Part shown: positions 1-5,112 of the stretch, piece by piece | How positions within the stretch are numbered: the stretch's first letter is position 1 | Layout: each line of letters starts with the position of its first letter | Source of the DNA: Acidobacteriota bacterium | Lineage (GTDB): Bacteria; Acidobacteriota; Blastocatellia; Pyrinomonadales; Pyrinomonadaceae | Assembly: GCA_013813755.1 (NCBI GenBank) | Contig: JACCRD010000195.1 | Span: 1-6,966, forward strand | DNA: 6,966 nt | Direction of reading: 5' to 3' | Translations under genes and position numbers: made by a program | The notes under the pieces: generated by a model | Databases searched by the model: none | The model's input: the letters and a program-made list of their open reading frames with translations, nothing else | What the model was told of the DNA's origin: nothing

Positions 1-697
1 CATTAGTTATACGGCACGGATCGCCTGCCGGTAAATTTTGAAATAATGAATTGTTTAAAACCGGACCGGCGAGAACATTACCGGTTTTGTCGAATACTTT
101 AAATACAAGATTGACCGCGCTGACATAATGGTTTGGTCCGACATCACCGTTGGCATCCGGCGGAACGACGCCTGAAACACCCTGCGCGACATTATCGATT
201 TGCGAAGCGCCTCTAAAAGTTAAGCTGGGGGTCGGCATTGTCTGGAGTTCAAAACTTTTCTGACCTTCATCAACCAGCGGATCTTTGAATTTGCCTTCAG
301 CTAAACCGGCTCCGGGAACGATTTTTTTAATTGTTCTGGCATTTCGGATATTTATCTGATCTATTTCAATCTCTTCTTCAGACAAGCCTTGTGCACGCAA
401 TTTCTCTAACCTGGCGGCTCTTTTTTGTTCTTTTGTCCGAACAAAAAGCGCTCTGCTTCTGAGCGCGTCAGGGTCTTGCGCCAACATTTCTTTGACAGGT
501 TTGGAGATAGCAAAGCCGTGGGGCGCGATGCCGATAATTCCGTTTGCATATTCGGTAAATTCTCCGTTGACAATCGGAGCCGCGACAGTATTTGTTGCGG
601 ATTCAACATTTTTACCCGCCTGCGACGGTAACTTGACGAATATTACGACGGCTGTCACTAATATTGTAAAAATCAGCAATTTATACTTCCAGTTCAT
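1..697 (-). CDS. Secreted protein with PPDANGDVGPNHYV motif, 3' end cut by window edge
   Basis: 232 codons are visible before the gene leaves the left edge. The ATG at 697 follows a GGAGG Shine-Dalgarno (complement of 707-711) at nine bases, which supports this start. Residues 5-21 form a hydrophobic stretch after MNWKYK, with a possible signal-peptidase site after PSQA (residue 27), so export is expected. Residues about 85-126 are charged and probably helical (KEQKRAARLEKL, LSEEEIEIDQ). Residues 179-192 read PPDANGDVGPNHYV, followed by SAVNLVFKVFDKTGN and, at the edge, GDPCRITN. From memory, this arrangement is typical of long secreted or cell-surface proteins, often annotated hypothetical, in which the motif opens a large extracellular domain. 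The function is unknown, and C-terminal domains that might name it lie outside the window. The DHH gene lies upstream on the same strand, but the 421-base gap argues for separate transcription. Protein-coding status is fairly sure. Confidence 0.82.
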   Translation of the reverse strand, partial: MNWKYKLLIFTILVTAVVIFVKLPSQAGKNVESATNTVAAPIVNGEFTEYANGIIGIAPHGFAISKPVKEMLAQDPDALRSRALFVRTKEQKRAARLEKLRAQGLSEEEIEIDQINIRNARTIKKIVPGAGLAEGKFKDPLVDEGQKSFELQTMPTPSLTFRGASQIDNVAQGVSGVVPPDANGDVGPNHYVSAVNLVFKVFDKTGNVLAGPVLNNSLFQNLPAGDPCRITN

Positions 698-1118
698 TCT
701 CTGATGCCTCCAAAAAAATGCTTGCGCGTCTAAAACAGATTTTCACCGCGCATCAAAACTTATAAAATCCAGTGTCGGCGCGGCTAAATTTTTTGATACA
801 AAATTATCGGGGGAGATAAAACTTATATTATAATTTTTATGACAAATTTATATTGGTTGATTAACAAATTTCTCTCTTAACAAAAATGTGAGTCGCAGCG
901 TTCATTGTAATAAACAGTTTCCATTTATACAATGAAAAACATTCCGATAGACTTAAATCCCGCTCAAACAAAAGTGTTTCACTGCATAAAATATCAAGAT
1001 CAAAATCAGTTTTATATATTTGTCTGTCTGCGCGAAATATCTTTACAGATGCGCCGCCGAGAGAAAACTTTGCTGTTTATTTTATAAAATCTGTAAAAAT
1101 AACTAAAAAGGCTTTACT
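698..1118. other. AT-rich intergenic spacer, 421 bases
   Basis: This spacer separates the DHH gene's stop from the start of the left-edge secreted gene, both on the minus strand. It holds the GGAGG site for the left gene (707-711), a self-complementary ATTATAAT at 827-834 that gives a -10-like TATAAT on either strand without a good -35, the palindrome at 901-936, the 12-base perfect palindrome ATTTTATAAAAT at 1079-1090, and a 9-base inverted repeat (TTTACAGAT 1042-1050, ATCTGTAAA 1089-1097). No convincing coding sequence was found. A 51-codon frame at 932-1087 (plus) has no ribosome-binding site. No clear terminator with a U tract follows the DHH stop. Confidence 0.6.
901..936. promoter_or_regulatory. 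Palindrome with promoter-like boxes on both strands
   Basis: Left arm 901-914 and right arm 924-936 are complementary over 13 pairs with one bulged A, around a nine-base loop (915-923). On the plus strand this gives TTGTAA (905-910), a 17-base spacer and TACAAT (928-933). On the minus strand it gives TTGTAT (complement of 927-932), a 17-base spacer and TACAAT (complement of 904-909). Each -10 matches the sigma-70 consensus at 5 of 6 positions with ideal spacing. The minus promoter could drive the left-edge secreted gene with a leader of about 200 bases. The plus promoter would face the 3' end of the DHH gene. Alternatives are a regulator operator or a simple hairpin; no U tract follows on either side, so a terminator is unlikely. 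Confidence 0.4.
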
Positions 1119-2078
1119 TTATTCCGCAAATTGCAATTGTTCAATAATTTCAAGCATAATTTTTTTACCCGTCTTTAATTCGTCCGGAGGCAAAGAAATC
1201 GCGCCAACCACCGCGTGACCGCCGCCGCCGTAGCGTTCGCAAATTTCCGCGATGTTGTGAAGTCTCGGGCGCGGCGACCAGGGGTTTGAACCGACCGAAA
1301 TTTTTGTTCGAAAAGAACTTTTTGAAAGAGAGACGGTGTAGGTTGTTTGCGGATAAAAATAATAGGGAATAAATTTGTTATAACCGTCAATTTGGCTTTC
1401 AATCAAATCAAAACTCACCACACCGCGCGCATAGACGGATTTTTCTTTAATAATTTCCACATTTTGCCAATGCATTTGAACAATCGGTTCGAGCTTTCTC
1501 TGAATTTCCTCGCTTGCCACAATTTCGTCGAGACTCTGGAAAGTTAAATCACGAATAATTTTTTCAACAAATTTTTCATCCTTTTCACCTTCGATGATCT
1601 GCATTAATTTTAGCGCCGGAGACCGAAGTTCAACGCACTGTTCGGGCGAATCGTATAGCGCGCCGTCAATAATCCGCGCCCATCGTACAAGTTCGGCGAG
1701 CGATTCATCTTCAAAATCAAATTTCTCTTTTGCAACCCGGGCGATAAATTCGGCGCACGATTTGCTATCAATATCCAGAAACTTTTTCCCCGAATTGTCG
1801 GCACGAAAATGAGCTTCGTCGGCAGGCGTGAGAAACGCGGATTGATGATGGTCAAACCACCAGGTTAAGCGTTTGTCGGGCGAATATTTGAAATCAACAA
1901 TCGCGTTTTCGTCACCGTCGAATTGTGCTTCGTCAAATGCGTTGCCCGCGCGGTGCATCGTCGGAGTGTAGGAAATCTCAGCATTCTGATTAATTTTTGC
2001 CAGGTAAAATTTTGAAAATATAGCGGCGGAAGATACGCCGTCAAAGCAGTTTCCGTGATAAAGTATGCGAAGTTTCAT
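1119..2078 (-). CDS. DHH/DHHA1-family phosphoesterase
   Basis: This 319-residue protein belongs to the DHH superfamily of metal-dependent phosphoesterases, which includes RecJ, NrnA nano-RNases and cyclic-dinucleotide phosphodiesterases. Motifs appear in the expected order: HGNCFDG (residues 8-14, motif I), VDF (61-63, second metal aspartate), FDHHQSAF (75-82, the signature DHH at 76-78), IIDGA (136-140, fourth motif aspartate D138), and near the C terminus GGGGHAVVGA (284-293), the DHHA1 substrate-binding motif. Length fits a compact DHH-DHHA1 enzyme without extra domains. There is no signal peptide, so it is probably cytoplasmic. Exact substrate (short oligonucleotides, pAp or cyclic dinucleotides) cannot be read from the sequence. 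The ATG puts the beta strand MKLRILYHGN at the usual N terminus, but no Shine-Dalgarno is visible in front of it. The gene is divergent from the acetyltransferase at 2160 and has no same-strand partner nearby. Family call very sure, substrate unknown. Confidence 0.92.
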   Translation of the reverse strand: MKLRILYHGNCFDGVSSAAIFSKFYLAKINQNAEISYTPTMHRAGNAFDEAQFDGDENAIVDFKYSPDKRLTWWFDHHQSAFLTPADEAHFRADNSGKKFLDIDSKSCAEFIARVAKEKFDFEDESLAELVRWARIIDGALYDSPEQCVELRSPALKLMQIIEGEKDEKFVEKIIRDLTFQSLDEIVASEEIQRKLEPIVQMHWQNVEIIKEKSVYARGVVSFDLIESQIDGYNKFIPYYFYPQTTYTVSLSKSSFRTKISVGSNPWSPRPRLHNIAEICERYGGGGHAVVGAISLPPDELKTGKKIMLEIIEQLQFAE

Positions 2079-2159
2079 AAAGTGTCGGATGTCGTTTGTA
2101 AAATAAACAAAACATTGTAGATTAGTCGTCCGGACAGTGACTCGTCAAGGAAAAAAGTT
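2079..2159. promoter_or_regulatory. Divergent promoter region between DHH and GNAT genes
   Basis: These 81 bases must carry promoters for both flanking genes. Plus-strand candidate for the acetyltransferase: TTGTAA (2096-2101), 16-base spacer, TAGATT (2118-2123), four of six consensus matches in each box. Minus-strand candidate for the DHH gene: TTGACG (complement of 2143-2148), 18-base spacer, TAATCT (complement of 2119-2124). The two -10 candidates overlap, so the promoters may compete. The minus -35 also overlaps the acetyltransferase ribosome-binding site AAGGA (2147-2151). The boxes are weak and called by eye; that some divergent promoter lies here is safer than the exact boxes. Confidence 0.35.
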
Positions 2160-2627
2160 ATGAACATTCATATTGCGGAGTTTGAAGACGCAAACTCTAT
2201 TGTCGAATTTAATCAGGCGATGGCGCTTGAAACAGAAGGTAAAGAGCTTGCCGCGGATGTTTTGCGGAGCGGTGTGGAGGCGGTTTTCAACGACGACAAA
2301 AAGGGTTTTTATGTTGTTGCCCGCAACGTCGATAAGCAAATTGTCGGATGCTTGATGGTAACTTTTGAGTGGAGCGACTGGCGCGGTAAATGGTTTTGGT
2401 GGATTCAGAGTGTTTATATTCTGCCGGAGTTTCGGGGGCGGGGAATTTATCGCTCGCTTTACGCATTTGTTAAAGAAAAAGCGATTGAGCGGCGGAATGT
2501 ATGCGGTTTTCGGCTTTATGTTGAGAAGGAAAATAGAAATGCTCAGAACGTCTATCAGAAGTTGGGAATGGAATCTTCGTATTATTTAATGTATGAGGAG
2601 AAATTATCAACTGAGCCGATCTTCTAA
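2160..2627 (+). CDS. GNAT-family N-acetyltransferase
   Basis: This 155-residue protein has the full length and layout of a single-domain GNAT enzyme, which moves an acetyl group from acetyl-CoA to an amine. The N terminus (MNIHIAEFEDANSIVEF) is the usual first strand and helix. Residues 50-70 (FYVVARNVDKQIVGCLMVTF) form the central strands. Motif A lies at about 81-100, with WIQSVYILPEF then RGRGIYRSLY, which makes the acetyl-CoA pyrophosphate loop; the sixth position of the R-x-x-G-x-G/A pattern is Y97, a substitution I recall in some GNAT subgroups. Motif B is near 117-145 (FRLYVEKENRNAQNVYQKLGM). The substrate cannot be inferred. The ATG follows AAGGA (2147-2151) at eight bases, and no signal peptide is present. 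The gene is divergent from the DHH phosphoesterase, convergent with the small Cys/His protein gene, and apparently monocistronic. Confidence 0.93.
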   Translation: MNIHIAEFEDANSIVEFNQAMALETEGKELAADVLRSGVEAVFNDDKKGFYVVARNVDKQIVGCLMVTFEWSDWRGKWFWWIQSVYILPEFRGRGIYRSLYAFVKEKAIERRNVCGFRLYVEKENRNAQNVYQKLGMESSYYLMYEEKLSTEPIF

Positions 2628-2648
2628 AAGTTTAAGAAAAACGGCTCA
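2612..2648. repeat. Inverted repeat across the GNAT stop codon
   Basis: TGAGCCG (2612-2618) pairs with CGGCTCA (2642-2648), with a short inner pairing TCTT/AAGA, enclosing the acetyltransferase stop codon at 2625-2627. No U tract follows on either strand, so it is not a canonical intrinsic terminator. It may still protect or shape the 3' end of the mRNA. Confidence 0.35.
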
Positions 2649-2687
2649 AAATTGAATGTGCTAAAAAACATGAAACAAAATGCCGAA

Positions 2688-2737
2688 AATTCTTTAGGGC
2701 GCAATAATCGGAAAATTAAATTGCCGGCTAAAGAATT
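2688..2737 (-). terminator. Interrupted hairpin between convergent genes, possible terminator
   Basis: AATTCTTTAG (2688-2697) is perfectly complementary to CTAAAGAATT (2728-2737), and an inner pair GCAAT (2701-2705) / ATTGC (2720-2724) continues the stem after a three-by-three mismatch. The outer arm overlaps the stop codon (2736-2738) of the small Cys/His gene on the minus strand. Read on that strand, the stem is followed by a moderately T-rich stretch (TTTTCGGCATTTTG). It is best read as a weak terminator for the minus-strand gene and perhaps for the convergent acetyltransferase transcript. A small mobile inverted-repeat element is an alternative, since this arm-gap-arm shape also occurs in such elements. 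Confidence 0.4.
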
Positions 2738-2975
2738 ATCTCTGAACTTCGTTTGAGAGGTAATAATAACCACCGAAAGTAGCAAATTTTTGATTGTCAA
2801 ATTGTCTTACCGCTCCGCAATTTGTACATCTCCGGTAAGTTAAATCTTTATGTGAAAAAGGTTTCGTTAGGTGTTTGTGCCAGCAACCAAAAAATTTTAC
2901 GAACAACCCGACCTTTTTTCCAAAGGACTTTTTATCAGCTTTAACTTTAGATTTCGTAATTAAACTTTGAAACAT
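2736..2975 (-). CDS. Small Cys/His (zinc-ribbon-like) protein of unknown function
   Basis: This is a 79-residue protein from the ATG at 2975; a TTG at 2990 would add five residues. Neither start has a clear Shine-Dalgarno. The first 20 residues are rich in lysine. The core reads FFGCWHKHLTKPF (residues 28-40), TYRRCTNCGAVRQFD (46-60) and FGGYYY (67-72). C31 with H33 or H35, and C50 with C53 (CTNC), could make one zinc site, as in zinc-ribbon or knuckle proteins. From memory, a CWHK...PF...Y..C..CGA..FD pattern recurs in small hypothetical proteins of Acidobacteriota; this was not checked. It has no signal peptide, no recognised domain name and no known function. The gene is convergent with the acetyltransferase and divergent from the two-gene operon at 3259. 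The frame stays open 34 codons upstream of the TTG, so the true N terminus is uncertain. Confidence 0.66.
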   Translation of the reverse strand: MFQSLITKSKVKADKKSFGKKVGLFVKFFGCWHKHLTKPFSHKDLTYRRCTNCGAVRQFDNQKFATFGGYYYLSNEVQR

Positions 2976-3091
2976 ATATTTTTCTGTCAAAACGTCTGGT
3001 GATTTTACCGGTTTTAACCTGCCCCCTTGAACTTTATCAATCTTCTTCTCGTCATGTTTTATAGCAAACTCTATGCCATCGTTACGAAATT

Positions 3092-3147
3092 TTTATAATA
3101 AATTAGGGGCGTCTTGTGCAAATAACATTTTTATTTTTATTTTTTTT
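3092..3147 (-). promoter_or_regulatory. Candidate promoter with A-tract upstream element for the small Cys/His gene
   Basis: On the minus strand, TATAAA (complement of 3092-3097) is preceded by an 18-base spacer and TTGCAC (complement of 3116-3121). Further upstream lies an A-tract block (complement of 3127-3147, three ATTTTT units then more T on the plus strand) that resembles an UP element. The -35 is poor (3 of 6) and the -10 good (5 of 6). The start point would be near 3085, leaving a leader of about 95-110 bases. The same AT block lies about 110 bases upstream of the plus-strand operon and could help its expression too. Confidence 0.35.
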
Positions 3148-3258
3148 GAAAACATTTTCAGCAGAGCCTTTTCTGCAAATATTTTTGCTAAACGGCACCT
3201 GATGTTTGATTTCAATTCATTAGGAAGCGGCTGCGCAAATGTGTTTTAATACTGAAAA

Positions 3259-3546
3259 ATGGTCAGAATCACAGAAAAGGAATTTGCTCGAATTTGTGGC
3301 GGAATTTTTGAAGAAAAAGCGATAATTTGCAAGCATAATCCAATCGGTACGCCCGAAGAAATCCTTTTGTGGATGCTTTTAAATTGTTTAATCGTTTATC
3401 TGAGTTTATCTGAAATAGAAACGCCTTGTTTTAAAGGAATGCCGTCGATGCAAACTTATCGCGAAGCAATTCATTTTGTATTAAAAGATCGAATGGACAA
3501 AGATTTCAACATTGAAAATTACTTGCGCGAATTAGTTAAAAAATGA
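3259..3546 (+). CDS. Small uncharacterised protein coupled to MBL-fold hydrolase
   Basis: This 95-residue protein is not recognised as a named family. It opens with a probable helix (ITEKEFARICGGIFEEK, residues 4-20), then CKHNPIGTPEE (24-34), a hydrophobic helix ILLWMLLNCLIVYLSLS (35-51), the turn ETPCFKG (54-60), and an amphipathic C-terminal half (TYREAIHFVLKDRM, then NYLRELVKK). Four cysteines (13, 24, 43, 57) and H26 are present, but not in a standard zinc spacing. The hydrophobic segment carries N42 and C43 and sits between charged helices, so it is more likely a buried core helix than a membrane span. An in-frame TGA at 3253 forces the start to 3259, where no Shine-Dalgarno is seen. 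Its TGA overlaps the ATG of the metallo-hydrolase (ATGA, 3543-3546), so the two are translationally coupled and probably act in one process. From memory it resembles hypothetical proteins of Acidobacteriota; unchecked. Confidence 0.75.
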   Translation: MVRITEKEFARICGGIFEEKAIICKHNPIGTPEEILLWMLLNCLIVYLSLSEIETPCFKGMPSMQTYREAIHFVLKDRMDKDFNIENYLRELVKK

Positions 3547-4211
3547 TTGTTAAAACATTTATCCAAAGTCCGTTTCAGCAAAACACGCGGGTTGTTGTCT
3601 GCGAAGAAACAGGGAAGGCGATTTGCATCGATCCGGGAGAGGAATCAGCTGAAATGGTGGAGTTTATCAACCATTTCGCGCATGATTTGCAGGCTATCGC
3701 CTTAACTCACGCGCATCTTGATCACATCGGCGGCGTAACGTCACTGCACAAACATTTTCCGAATGCGGAAATCGTTCTGCACAGAGACGATGAAGATTTA
3801 TATTACGGTTTGCCCGAACAACCGCTGTTTATGGGAATTCCGCAGAGTCAACTGAAGGCGCTCGGTCTGGAATACGAAATTCCGCCAAAACTGACTCGTC
3901 ATTGGCAGGACGGCGAAATATATAAACTCGGAAATTTAAGTTTTAAGATTATTCATTGTCCGGGACACGCGCCCGGTCACGTTATTTTAGCTGAGGAAAC
4001 AGAGCGGACGGTTTTTGTCGGTGATTGTTTGTTTGCCGGTTCGATTGGGAGAACAGATTTACCCGGCGGAAGTTTTGAGCAGTTGATGGATTCAATAAAT
4101 ACAAAAATTCTGCCGCTCGGCGATGATTTTGCAGTTCTCAACGGGCACGGAAGCGACACGACAATTGGGCGCGAAAAAGCAACCAATCCTTTTTTGACGG
4201 GCGCTGATTAA
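3543..4211 (+). CDS. MBL-fold metallo-hydrolase, YcbL/GloC-like (glyoxalase II family)
   Basis: This 222-residue protein is a metallo-beta-lactamase-fold hydrolase of the compact YcbL (GloC) type, close in length and pattern to the E. coli protein as I remember it. All seven di-metal ligands are visible: H56, H58, D60 and H61 in THAHLDHIGG, H142 in CPGHAPGH, D161 in GDCLF, and H202 in NGHGS. The stretch GSIGRTDLPGG (166-176) and the C-terminal REKATNPFL (210-218) are characteristic of this subgroup. Such enzymes hydrolyse S-lactoylglutathione or related thioesters; whether this organism uses glutathione, another thiol or a different ester is not shown. The long C-terminal helical domain of classic glyoxalase II is absent. 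It is cytoplasmic, with no signal peptide. The ATG overlaps the stop of the 95-residue gene and lacks its own Shine-Dalgarno, which points to translational coupling. It is convergent with the FAS1 gene. Confidence 0.95.
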   Translation: MIVKTFIQSPFQQNTRVVVCEETGKAICIDPGEESAEMVEFINHFAHDLQAIALTHAHLDHIGGVTSLHKHFPNAEIVLHRDDEDLYYGLPEQPLFMGIPQSQLKALGLEYEIPPKLTRHWQDGEIYKLGNLSFKIIHCPGHAPGHVILAEETERTVFVGDCLFAGSIGRTDLPGGSFEQLMDSINTKILPLGDDFAVLNGHGSDTTIGREKATNPFLTGAD

Positions 4212-4214
4212 ATA

Positions 4215-4244
4215 TTTATACAAATCTCGTTTACACAAATCTCG
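4215..4244. repeat. Two-copy 15-base tandem repeat after the hydrolase stop
   Basis: The unit TTTATACAAATCTCG (4215-4229) is repeated as TTTACACAAATCTCG (4230-4244), with one mismatch, and a third TTTA begins the next unit. It begins four bases after the hydrolase stop codon and lies just before the 4257-4284 hairpin. It could be a recent slip duplication in the 3' untranslated region; no function is evident. Confidence 0.7.
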
Positions 4245-4256
4245 TTTAAAAGAAAG

Positions 4257-4284
4257 AAGCGCGTTTACCTCAGCAAACGCGCTT
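4257..4284 (-). terminator. Intrinsic terminator of the FAS1 gene, possibly bidirectional
   Basis: AAGCGCGTTT (4257-4266) and AAACGCGCTT (4275-4284) form a perfect ten-base-pair, GC-cored stem with an eight-base loop. Read on the minus strand, the stem is followed by a pyrimidine-rich tail (CTTTCTTTTAAA), as expected for termination about 50 bases after the FAS1 stop codon. On the plus strand it also lies 46 bases after the hydrolase stop but is followed by AAATAC rather than a U tract, so termination in that direction would be weaker. Confidence 0.75.
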
Positions 4285-4332
4285 AAATACTTAGGGTCAA
4301 ATCCATTTAAGGAAAACAAATTGAATCTGCAT

Positions 4333-4905
4333 TTAGTTTGGCATTAAAACTTTATCAATAACGTGAATAACGCCGTTTGATTGCCTGACATTAGCAGTCG
4401 TAACTGTTGCCATACCGCCTTTTTCGTCCATCAAAACAACATTTTTACCACTCATCGAAGCAGTCAAAGTGTTGCCCGCAACGGTGGTAAAAGTCGCTTT
4501 GCCTTTACCTTTCTTGATGGCTTTCATAATTTTTTTAGCGTCCATATTACCCGCGACAACGTGATAAGTTAAAACTTTCGTTAACATCGCTTTGTTTTCC
4601 GGCTTCAGAACGGTTTCGACCGTTCCGGCAGGAAGCATGTCAAACGCCGCGTTGGTTGGAGCAAAAACCGTAAACGGTCCTTTTCCTTTGAGTGTTGCAA
4701 CCAGATCGGCGGCTTTAACAGCAGCAACTAGAGTTGTGTGATCTTTCGAATTGACGGCGTTGTCAATGATGTCTTTGTTTTTATACATCGCCGCGCCGCC
4801 GACCATCGGATTACCGTCACCGCTCATCGATTGTGCCGAAACATTGCTGGCGTTAAAGCCAAAAACTACCGCTATCGCAAATACTGCTAACATTAATTTT
4901 TTCAT
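4333..4905 (-). CDS. Secreted FAS1 (fasciclin) domain protein
   Basis: This 190-residue protein has one FAS1 domain behind a Sec signal peptide. Residues 1-24 (MKKLMLAVFAIAVVFGFN then ASNVSA) give the positive start, hydrophobic core and an AxA-like site before Q25. A short Gly/Met-rich linker (26-42) leads into the domain: KDIIDNAVNSKDHTTLVAAV at 44-63, the H1 box GPFTVFAPTNAAFDMLP (76-92), the YH pair at Y114-H115 in LTYHVVAG, and the H2 box NGVIHVIDKVLMP (177-189) ending at the C terminus. Single-domain bacterial FAS1 proteins of this size act outside the cytoplasm and are linked to adhesion or matrix binding; the ligand here is unknown. No lipobox or anchor is seen, so it is soluble in the periplasm or outside. 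AGGAA (complement of 4912-4916) lies six bases before the ATG. The gene sits downstream of the aldolase on the same strand but is cut off from it by the 5001-5033 terminator. Confidence 0.95.
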   Translation of the reverse strand: MKKLMLAVFAIAVVFGFNASNVSAQSMSGDGNPMVGGAAMYKNKDIIDNAVNSKDHTTLVAAVKAADLVATLKGKGPFTVFAPTNAAFDMLPAGTVETVLKPENKAMLTKVLTYHVVAGNMDAKKIMKAIKKGKGKATFTTVAGNTLTASMSGKNVVLMDEKGGMATVTTANVRQSNGVIHVIDKVLMPN

Positions 4906-4949
4906 AATTTATTCCTACTTGAATTTAATTTTAAAGATTAAAAACTATC

Positions 4950-4955
4950 CTTATA
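4950..4955 (-). promoter_or_regulatory. Possible -10 element of the FAS1 gene
   Basis: TATAAG on the minus strand (complement of 4950-4955) is the best -10-like box between the aldolase terminator and the FAS1 start, about 45 bases ahead of the ATG. No good -35 lies at 16-18 bases, so this is tentative. Confidence 0.22.
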
Positions 4956-5000
4956 AATTTGTTTTCGCTAAAATAAAGAAAACGGTTTCAAATAAAATAA

Positions 5001-5033
5001 AAAACTACACAATTTTAGAATTTGTGTAGTTTT
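5001..5033 (-). terminator. Intrinsic terminator of the aldolase gene
   Basis: AAAACTACACAA (5001-5012) and TTGTGTAGTTTT (5022-5033) make a perfect twelve-base-pair stem with a nine-base loop. On the minus strand the stem runs into a long T-rich tail (TTTTTTATTTTATTTG), the classic Rho-independent form, about 80 bases after the aldolase stop. It isolates the FAS1 gene downstream. The outer A:T pairs and a plus-strand tail of TTTT could give some termination in the other direction. Confidence 0.85.
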
Positions 5034-5112
5034 CCTGTAATTGATAATCGCCACGCTTCCTAACGCTAGTTTTTAATTTGCTGACATTCTCCGATTAAGC
5101 TAATTGAATAGT

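Noticed and set aside
932..1087. 51-codon plus-strand frame starting MKNIPIDLNP
   Set aside because: No ribosome-binding site; its ATG overlaps the plus-strand -10 candidate, so the transcript would start after it. The composition is that of AT-rich spacer DNA.
2985..2990. Perfect TTGACA on the minus strand at the TTG start of the small Cys/His gene
   Set aside because: No -10-like box lies 16-18 bases downstream, and any transcript would begin inside the gene. Probably chance.
3161..3176. GCAGA ... TCTGC hairpin upstream of the 95-residue gene
   Set aside because: Only five base pairs, with no upstream gene on that strand to terminate and no proper U tract.
3239..3325. 28-codon plus-strand frame starting at ATG 3239
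   Set aside because: It overlaps the 95-residue frame in another phase, stops early, and its AGGA site is too far away (13 bases). The 3259 frame is longer and protein-like.
4092..4319. Minus-strand open frame over the end of the hydrolase gene and the hairpin
   Set aside because: Antisense shadow of a clearly coding gene; it reads through the terminator hairpin and has no recognisable motif.
4751..5029. Plus-strand open frame over the FAS1 signal region and spacer
   Set aside because: Antisense to a well-supported gene, then AT-rich spacer and a terminator translated by chance.
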